Assembly (NCBI GenBank): GCA_002480085.1
Contig: DKPJ01000014.1
Span: forward strand, 186,001-250,000
DNA from: Enterobacteriaceae bacterium UBA7338
GTDB taxonomy: Bacteria; Pseudomonadota; Gammaproteobacteria; Enterobacterales; Enterobacteriaceae
DNA length: 64,000 bases
Reading direction: 5' to 3'
Positions 58,771 through 64,000 of the stretch are shown here, piece after piece. The translations under genes and the position numbers were made by a program. A model generated the notes under the pieces. It worked only from the letters and a program-made list of their open reading frames with translations, was not told where the DNA came from and made no database searches. How positions within the stretch are numbered: position 1 is the stretch's first letter; every line of letters starts with the position of its first letter.

Positions 58771-59801
58771 TGTTAAAGCTGTACCCTGAACAGCTTCGCG
58801 CGCAGCTCAATGAAGGGCTGCGCGCGGCCTATCTGCTGCTGGGCAACGATCCGTTGCTGCTGCAGGAGAGCCAGGATGCGGTGCGCCAGGCCGCCGCCGC
58901 CCAGGGCTTTGACGAACACCACACCGTTGCTCTCGATGCCAGCACCGACTGGACCGCACTCTTCTCTCTCTGCCAGGCCATGAGCCTGTTTGCCAGCCGT
59001 CAGACGCTGCTGCTTCAGCTGCCGGACAACGGTCCGAATGCGGCCATCAACGAACAGCTTGCTACCCTGACCGGGCTGCTGCATGACGATCTGCTGCTGA
59101 TCGTGCGTGGCAATAAGCTTACCAAAGCGCAGGAGAACGCCGCCTGGTTTACCGCCCTGGCTAACCGTGCCGTGCAAGTTACCTGCCAGACGCCGGAGCA
59201 GGCGCAGCTTCCACGCTGGGTCGCCAGTCGCGCAAAGCAAAATCATCTGCAGCTCGATGATGCCGCCAACCAGCTGCTCTGCTACTGCTACGAGGGCAAC
59301 CTGCTGGCGCTGGCGCAGGCGCTGGACCGGCTCTCACTGCTCTGGCCCGACGGCAAACTTACCCTGCCACGCGTTGAGCAGGCGGTGAACGATGCCGCAC
59401 ACTTTACCCCTTTCCACTGGGTCGATGCCCTGCTGGCGGGCAAGAGCAAACGCGCCCTGCATATTTTGCAGCAGCTGAAGCTTGAGGCCAGCGAGCCGGT
59501 GATCCTGCTGCGTACGTTGCAGCGTGAGCTGCTGCTGCTGTTGAACGTAAAGCGCCAGATGGGGCAGACGTCGCTACGCACCCTCTTTGATAAGCACCGG
59601 GTGTGGCAGAACCGCCGTGCCGTCACCACCGAGGCGCTAAATCGCCTTAGCCATGCCCAGCTTCGCCAGGCGGTACATCTCCTGAGTCGTACCGAGCTAA
59701 CCGTTAAGCAGGACTACGGCCAGTCGGTCTGGGCCGAGCTGGAAGGGATCTCTCTGCTACTCTGTCATAAGACGCTGGCAGACGTGTTTATAGAGGGATG
59801 A
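58770..59801 (+). CDS. holA: DNA polymerase III subunit delta
   Basis: 343-residue clamp-loader subunit that opens the beta sliding clamp. N-terminal AAA+-like fold without a functional Walker A, then the C-terminal collar domain. It begins MLKLYPEQLRAQLNEGLRAAYLLLGNDPLL as in E. coli. The ATG overlaps the lptE stop by one base. Confidence 0.97.
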   Translation: MLKLYPEQLRAQLNEGLRAAYLLLGNDPLLLQESQDAVRQAAAAQGFDEHHTVALDASTDWTALFSLCQAMSLFASRQTLLLQLPDNGPNAAINEQLATLTGLLHDDLLLIVRGNKLTKAQENAAWFTALANRAVQVTCQTPEQAQLPRWVASRAKQNHLQLDDAANQLLCYCYEGNLLALAQALDRLSLLWPDGKLTLPRVEQAVNDAAHFTPFHWVDALLAGKSKRALHILQQLKLEASEPVILLRTLQRELLLLLNVKRQMGQTSLRTLFDKHRVWQNRRAVTTEALNRLSHAQLRQAVHLLSRTELTVKQDYGQSVWAELEGISLLLCHKTLADVFIEG

Positions 59802-59802
59802 G

Positions 59803-60444
59803 ATGGATCAGCTACAAGCCCTGTTTGGTGGGACCTTCGATCCCGTTCACTACGGCCACCTTTTACCGGTAGAGGCGCTGGCAGAGGCGATTAACCTGAC
59901 GCGGGTGATCGTCATGCCAAACAACGTGCCGCCCCACCGTCCGCAGCCGGAGGCCACCAGCCAGCAGCGTAAGACCATGCTGGCGCTGGCTATTGCCGAC
60001 CGTCCGCTGTTTACCCTCGACGAGCGGGAGCTGCAGCGCGACACGCCGTCATATTCGGCAGAAACGCTGGAGGCATGGCGTCAGGAGAGCGGCCCTGACC
60101 GCCCGCTGGCCTTTATTATCGGCCAGGACTCGCTGCTCAACTTCCCGACCTGGTACCGCTACGACAGCATTCTTCGCTACTGCCATCTGATTGTCTGCCG
60201 CCGCCCCGGCTACGCGCTGGCGATGCGCGACGCGGTGCATCAGCGCTGGCTTGAGCAGCACCTGACGGCGGACGCCCGCAAGCTGCATACCCTGCCCGCC
60301 GGAAAGATTTTTCTCGCCCAGACGCCGTGGTTTGACATCTCTGCCACGCAAATTCGCCAGCGGCTGCGGCAGAATCAGCCCTGTGACGATCTGCTCCCGC
60401 CCGCCGTACTCGACTATATTATGCAGCAGGGGCTGTACCGCTAA
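59803..60444 (+). CDS. nadD: Nicotinate-nucleotide adenylyltransferase
   Basis: Makes deamido-NAD from nicotinate mononucleotide and ATP. 213 residues; GGTFDPVHYGH (9-19) and ISATQIRQRL are the nucleotidyltransferase signatures. One base after the holA stop. Its last 26 bases overlap the convergent end of cobD. Confidence 0.97.
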   Translation: MDQLQALFGGTFDPVHYGHLLPVEALAEAINLTRVIVMPNNVPPHRPQPEATSQQRKTMLALAIADRPLFTLDERELQRDTPSYSAETLEAWRQESGPDRPLAFIIGQDSLLNFPTWYRYDSILRYCHLIVCRRPGYALAMRDAVHQRWLEQHLTADARKLHTLPAGKIFLAQTPWFDISATQIRQRLRQNQPCDDLLPPAVLDYIMQQGLYR

Positions 60445-61513
60445 GAACCCGCCGCATGGCGGCAACCAGGCGATCGTTTTCCGCCTGGCTACGCACCGCC
60501 ACACGGTAGTACCCCTTCTCCAGACCTGGATAGTTACTGCAGCTGCGGATCAGCACCCGCTCTGCCAGCAGCACCTGCTGTAAATCCACTCCCTGCAGGT
60601 CGCAGCGCAAAAAGAGATAGTTTACCGCGCCAGGCCAAACCGTGATCCCAGGCAGATCATACAGCGCCTGAAAAAGACGCGGCCTCTCCGTTTGCAGCCA
60701 CGCCCAGGTCGCCTGCTGATAGGGCCGGTCGCGCAGAATAATTTCTCCTGCCAGTGCGGCGAAGGCGTTAATTGACCAGGGCATCTGCTGACGGCGGACG
60801 CGTTCCATTCCGGCGTCATCATAATTAACCAGATAACCCAACCGTAGCCCAGGAATAGCGTAAAATTTTGTTAGTGAGCGCAGGACCCAGACGTGGGGAT
60901 TATCCGCTAGCCAGGGAATAAAACCCGTCTCATGCTCAATAAAATCGATAAAGGCTTCATCGAGGACGAGGGTAATCCCCTGCACCCTGCAGTGGGCAGC
61001 GATGCGGTGCAGTAACGCGCGCTCCGGCAGCAGGCCGGTGGGGTTATTAGGCGTACAGAGAAACAGACAGTCAATGTTGGGGGTCAGGACGTCGAGGATG
61101 GCGTCGGTCAGCTGCCAGCCATCCTCCTCATGCAAAAAGAAGGTGTCGATATCGCACCCGGCAAGGGCAAGCGCCCGACGATACTCGGCAAAACCGGGGG
61201 CCACCAGCAGGGCACGGCGTGGCTTCAGGGCATTAACCAGAGCAAAAATCAGCGCCGTCTCGCCGTTATCCGCCAGAACGTGGCGTGGGGCGATGCCGTG
61301 ATGCGCGGCAATGCACTGATGCAGGTTCAGGTAGCTGGCGTCAGGATAGCGCTCGGCAAGATGAAAACTGTCGTTCAGCGCGCGTTTAAGTGAGGCAGGC
61401 ATACCCGCCGGATTAATATTGGCGCTAAAATCCAGCAGATCGTCCGGGTCGATACCCAGTAACCCCGCGGCCTCGCAGATGTTCCCGCCATGCGCGCTGT
61501 TAAATAAAGCCAT
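60419..61513 (-). CDS. cobD: L-threonine-O-3-phosphate decarboxylase (cobalamin synthesis)
   Basis: PLP enzyme giving (R)-1-amino-2-propanol O-2-phosphate for the nucleotide loop of vitamin B12. 364 residues, same as Salmonella CobD; PLP lysine Lys216 in LRSLTKFYAIPG, and TPNNPTG, LDEAFIDF. Absent from E. coli K-12 but present at this position in Salmonella. Divergent from cobC by 96 bases. The end overlaps nadD by 26 bases. Confidence 0.95.
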   Translation of the reverse strand: MALFNSAHGGNICEAAGLLGIDPDDLLDFSANINPAGMPASLKRALNDSFHLAERYPDASYLNLHQCIAAHHGIAPRHVLADNGETALIFALVNALKPRRALLVAPGFAEYRRALALAGCDIDTFFLHEEDGWQLTDAILDVLTPNIDCLFLCTPNNPTGLLPERALLHRIAAHCRVQGITLVLDEAFIDFIEHETGFIPWLADNPHVWVLRSLTKFYAIPGLRLGYLVNYDDAGMERVRRQQMPWSINAFAALAGEIILRDRPYQQATWAWLQTERPRLFQALYDLPGITVWPGAVNYLFLRCDLQGVDLQQVLLAERVLIRSCSNYPGLEKGYYRVAVRSQAENDRLVAAMRRVLSGTAPAA

Positions 61514-61609
61514 ATTTTCGCTCCGGGTAAAGCGGCTATCTTAACCAAAAAGCCGCACGGTATGCTGGAGCGGTGTTAAACTTTCCATAAAAAATCAGGA
61601 GAATACGCG

Positions 61610-62224
61610 ATGCGTCTTTGGCTTGTCCGACACGGGGAGACAGAAGCAAACGTGGCCGGGCTTTACAGCGGACACTCCCCCACCCCGCTTACTCCGCGCG
61701 GTATTGGCCAGGCGCAAAGGCTGCGCACGCTGCTGGCGGACGTCCCGTTTGACGTGGCGATTTGCAGCGCGCTTGAGCGGGCGCAGCACACTGCCCGGCT
61801 GGTTCTCGATGCCCGTGAGGTTCCCGTCCACACCTCGGCGCTGCTCAACGAGATGTTTTTCGGTGACTGGGAGATGCGCCACCATCGCGATCTTACCCTT
61901 GAGGATGCCCAGCGCTACGCCGCCTGGTGCAGCGACTGGCAAACCGCTGTCCCCACCAACGGTGAAGGGTTTCAGGACTTTACCGCTCGTGTACAGCAGT
62001 TTATTGCCCGCCTTGCAGAGTGGGATGCCCATGAAAACGTGCTGATTGTCAGCCATCAGGGGGTACTGAGCGTGCTGATAGCCACCCTGCTGAAGATGCC
62101 CGCCTCGTCGCTGTGGCACTTCCGCGTCGCCCAGGGGGCATGGAGCGCGATCGATATCTACGACGGCTTTGCCACATTAAGCGTGCTGAACAGCCGTGCG
62201 GGGTGGGTGCCTGAGGATCGCTAA
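61610..62224 (+). CDS. cobC: Alpha-ribazole phosphatase
   Basis: Removes phosphate from alpha-ribazole 5'-phosphate (or adenosylcobalamin phosphate) late in B12 assembly. 204-residue histidine phosphatase: RHGETEAN with catalytic His8, the ELNEM-like LLNEMFFGDWE, and SHQGVLS with the second His. Together with cobD it indicates that the organism can carry out the end steps of cobalamin synthesis. Confidence 0.95.
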   Translation: MRLWLVRHGETEANVAGLYSGHSPTPLTPRGIGQAQRLRTLLADVPFDVAICSALERAQHTARLVLDAREVPVHTSALLNEMFFGDWEMRHHRDLTLEDAQRYAAWCSDWQTAVPTNGEGFQDFTARVQQFIARLAEWDAHENVLIVSHQGVLSVLIATLLKMPASSLWHFRVAQGAWSAIDIYDGFATLSVLNSRAGWVPEDR

Positions 62225-62225
62225 C

Positions 62226-62253
62226 TTGACACGCCCCCCCAGACTGCTATCCT
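62226..62253 (+). promoter_or_regulatory. Candidate promoter upstream of rsfS-rlmH-mrdA
   Basis: TTGACA (62226-62231), 16 bases, TATCCT (62248-62253), just after cobC. A second TATACT lies at 62398-62403 without a good -35. Either could drive rsfS. Confidence 0.45.
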
Positions 62254-62453
62254 CCGCTGCCAGACTTTTCCCTCCGCAGCAGTTCCATAGAAATTGTTTT
62301 ACAAAAATGGCGATGCAATCTCGTGCGGAGGGTGGGATGATAGCCCACTTTCAGAGACATATAGGCGACTTTCGTCCCGAAAAGGCCGGGCTTCAGGTAT
62401 ACTGGCTGACTCTCTATTGATTATCGTTATTTGCATCCACCCAGGGGGAACAC

Positions 62454-62771
62454 TTGCAGGGTAAAGCACTCCAGGATTTTGTTATCGACAAAATTGACGA
62501 CCTGAAAGGTCAGGACATCGTCACCTTAGATGTTAAGGGTAAATCAAGCATCACCGACTGCATGATCATCTGCACCGGTACCTCTACGCGTCACGTTGTC
62601 TCTATCGCCAACCATGTGGTGCAGGAGTCCCGCGCGGCGGGCCTGATCCCGTTCGGCGTTGAGGGCGAAAACGTTGCCGACTGGGTCGTGGTCGATCTGG
62701 GCGATGTCATTGTCCACGTTATGCAGGAAGAGAGCCGTCGCCTCTACGAGCTGGAAAAACTCTGGGGCTAA
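62454..62771 (+). CDS. rsfS: Ribosomal silencing factor RsfS
   Basis: Binds ribosomal protein L14 and blocks subunit joining when nutrients are short. 105 residues with the nucleotidyltransferase-like fold of the family (SSITDCMIICTGTSTRHV, WVVVDLGDVIVHVM). TTG start after GGGGGAA; conserved start in E. coli. Formerly ybeB. Confidence 0.96.
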   Translation: MQGKALQDFVIDKIDDLKGQDIVTLDVKGKSSITDCMIICTGTSTRHVVSIANHVVQESRAAGLIPFGVEGENVADWVVVDLGDVIVHVMQEESRRLYELEKLWG

Positions 62772-62774
62772 TGG

Positions 62775-63242
62775 GTGAAGCTGCAACTGGTCGCCGTCGG
62801 CACGAAGATGCCCGACTGGGTACAAACCGGCTTTACTGAATATCTGCGTCGATTCCCGAAAGATATGCCGTTTGAGCTGGTAGAGATCCCTGCCGGCAAG
62901 CGCGGCAAAAATGCCGATATCAAACGCATCCTTGATAAAGAGGGTGAGCTTATGCTCGCTGCGGCCGGTAAAAACCGCATCGTCACCCTCGATATTCCAG
63001 GCAAGCCCTGGGATACGCCGCAGCTGGCACACGAGCTGGAGCGCTGGAAGCAGGACGGGCGAGACGTCAGCCTGCTGATCGGCGGGCCGGAGGGGCTATC
63101 CCCCGCCTGCAAAGCGGCAGCAGAACAAAGTTGGTCACTCTCTGCGTTAACGCTCCCCCACCCGCTGGTCCGGGTTCTGGTGGCAGAAAGCCTCTATCGC
63201 GCATGGAGCATTACGACCAACCACCCCTATCATCGTGAGTAA
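62775..63242 (+). CDS. rlmH: RlmH, 23S rRNA pseudouridine-1915 N3-methyltransferase
   Basis: 155-residue SPOUT methyltransferase acting on helix 69 of assembled ribosomes. SAM-knot motifs LLIGGPEGLSPAC and LPHPLVRVLVAESLYRAWSI are intact; the C-terminal NHPYHRE contributes to the active site. GTG start three bases after the rsfS stop. Confidence 0.97.
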   Translation: MKLQLVAVGTKMPDWVQTGFTEYLRRFPKDMPFELVEIPAGKRGKNADIKRILDKEGELMLAAAGKNRIVTLDIPGKPWDTPQLAHELERWKQDGRDVSLLIGGPEGLSPACKAAAEQSWSLSALTLPHPLVRVLVAESLYRAWSITTNHPYHRE

Positions 63243-63271
63243 CGAAGAGCCTTAGGTAGATTACGCAGCGG

Positions 63272-64000
63272 ATGAAATTACAGAACTCTTTTCGCGACTA
63301 TACGGCTGAGTCCGCGCTGTTTGTGCGCCGGGCGATCGTCGCCTTTACAGGGATCCTGCTGCTCAGCGGCGTGCTTATCGCTAACCTCTATAATCTGCAG
63401 ATTGTCCGTCACACCGACTACCAGACGCGCTCCAACGAAAACCGCATTAAGCTGGTGCCGATTGCCCCGAGCCGCGGCATCATCTATGACCGCAACGGTA
63501 TCCCGCTGGCGCTCAACCGCACCATCTACCAGGTTGAGATGATGCCCGAGAAGGTGGACAACGTGCAGCAGACGCTGGATGCGCTGCGGGACGTGGTCGA
63601 TCTCAACGATGACGACATCGCTAACTTCAAAAAAGAGCGCGCCCGCTCGCACCGCTTCACCTCGATTCCGGTGAAGTCCAACCTAACGGAAGTCCAGGTG
63701 GCGCGCTTTGCGGTAAACCAGTACCGCTTCCCGGGCGTGGAAGTCAAAGGCTACAAGCGCCGCTTCTACCCCTACGGCTCTGCCCTGACCCACGTTATCG
63801 GTTACGTCTCAAAGATCAACGATAAAGACGTCGAGCGCCTCGACAAAGAGGGTATCCTCGCCAACTATGCGGCGACGCACGATATCGGCAAGCTGGGTAT
63901 TGAGCGCTACTACGAGAACGTGCTTCACGGCCAGACCGGCTATGAAGAGGTTGAGGTGAATAACCGTGGCCGCGTGATCCGCCAGCTGAAAGAGGTGCCG
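63272..64000 (+). CDS. mrdA: Penicillin-binding protein 2 (cell elongation transpeptidase), N-terminal part
   Basis: The first 243 residues are in the window; the frame runs off the end. A cytoplasmic N-terminus is followed by a membrane helix (about 21-41, IVAFTGILLLSGVLIANLYN) and the pedestal/dimerisation region with RGIIYDRNG. The transpeptidase domain with the active Ser lies beyond position 64000. Works with RodA in the elongasome; follows rlmH by 29 bases as in E. coli. Confidence 0.97.
   Translation, partial: MKLQNSFRDYTAESALFVRRAIVAFTGILLLSGVLIANLYNLQIVRHTDYQTRSNENRIKLVPIAPSRGIIYDRNGIPLALNRTIYQVEMMPEKVDNVQQTLDALRDVVDLNDDDIANFKKERARSHRFTSIPVKSNLTEVQVARFAVNQYRFPGVEVKGYKRRFYPYGSALTHVIGYVSKINDKDVERLDKEGILANYAATHDIGKLGIERYYENVLHGQTGYEEVEVNNRGRVIRQLKEVP

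Noticed and set aside
1..64000. CRISPR arrays, insertion sequences, prophage or integrase genes
   Set aside because: No regularly spaced repeats, transposase or phage-type protein was found; the only dispersed repeats are REP/BIME units.

Overview
The window is a chromosomal segment of a gamma-proteobacterium of the family Enterobacteriaceae. Gene order and near-identical proteins match the gltA-kdp-fur-nag-tRNA-gltIJKL-leuS-mrdA part of the Escherichia/Salmonella/Klebsiella/Enterobacter backbone, read in the opposite direction to E. coli K-12. It is not E. coli itself: cobD is present beside cobC, abrB, chiPQ, potE, nagD and the rihA-hscC block are missing from their usual places, and a sugar/polyol locus sits between fur and glnS. 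An Enterobacter/Klebsiella-like genus is likely; the species cannot be fixed from this window alone. REP/BIME palindromes of enterobacterial type punctuate many gene ends.

Layout. 1-8.7 kb: divergent sdhC/gltA control region, gltA, then a leftward cluster ybgA-phrB-ybgI-pxpBCA-nei (DNA repair, 5-oxoprolinase, a thiouracil-desulfidase-like fusion protein) and ybfA. 9-16.8 kb: the kdpFABC high-affinity potassium pump with its KdpDE two-component system. 17-24.3 kb: speF without potE, pgm, seqA, ybfF, ybfE, fldA, uof and fur. 24.4-33.9 kb: the main accessory region. It holds two divergent operons, one with a GlpK-like FGGY kinase and two short-chain dehydrogenases, the other with a two-subunit transketolase and a ribose-type ABC importer including a DUF2291 lipoprotein. 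Their shared intergenic region carries two perfect and one near-perfect copy of a 14-bp palindrome, but no regulator gene is linked. 34-43.3 kb: glnS, nagE/nagBAC with NagC and CRP sites, and asnB (nagD missing). 43.5-44.2 kb: a six-gene tRNA operon (Met, Leu, Gln, Met, Gln, Gln). 44.3-54.8 kb: ubiF, miaB, the heat-shock-type phoL-ybeY-corC-lnt operon, and gltI-SroC-gltJKL. 54.9-64 kb: ybeL, leuS-lptE-holA-nadD, divergent cobD/cobC, and rsfS-rlmH-mrdA (cut by the window end).

How the parts work together. Most of the window is housekeeping. The best candidate for an uncharacterised system is the 24.4-33.9 kb locus, read here as uptake of a sugar or polyol, oxidation by one or two SDRs, phosphorylation by the kinase, and two-carbon transfer by a dedicated split transketolase. 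It recalls the transketolase branch of D-apiose catabolism but lacks the isomerase and has dehydrogenases instead. The substrate is not known. Smaller points of interest are a tRNA-Met gene without an encoded CCA end, a sigma54-type promoter motif far upstream of gltI, and a sigma32-type promoter that starts at the end of the miaB terminator stem.
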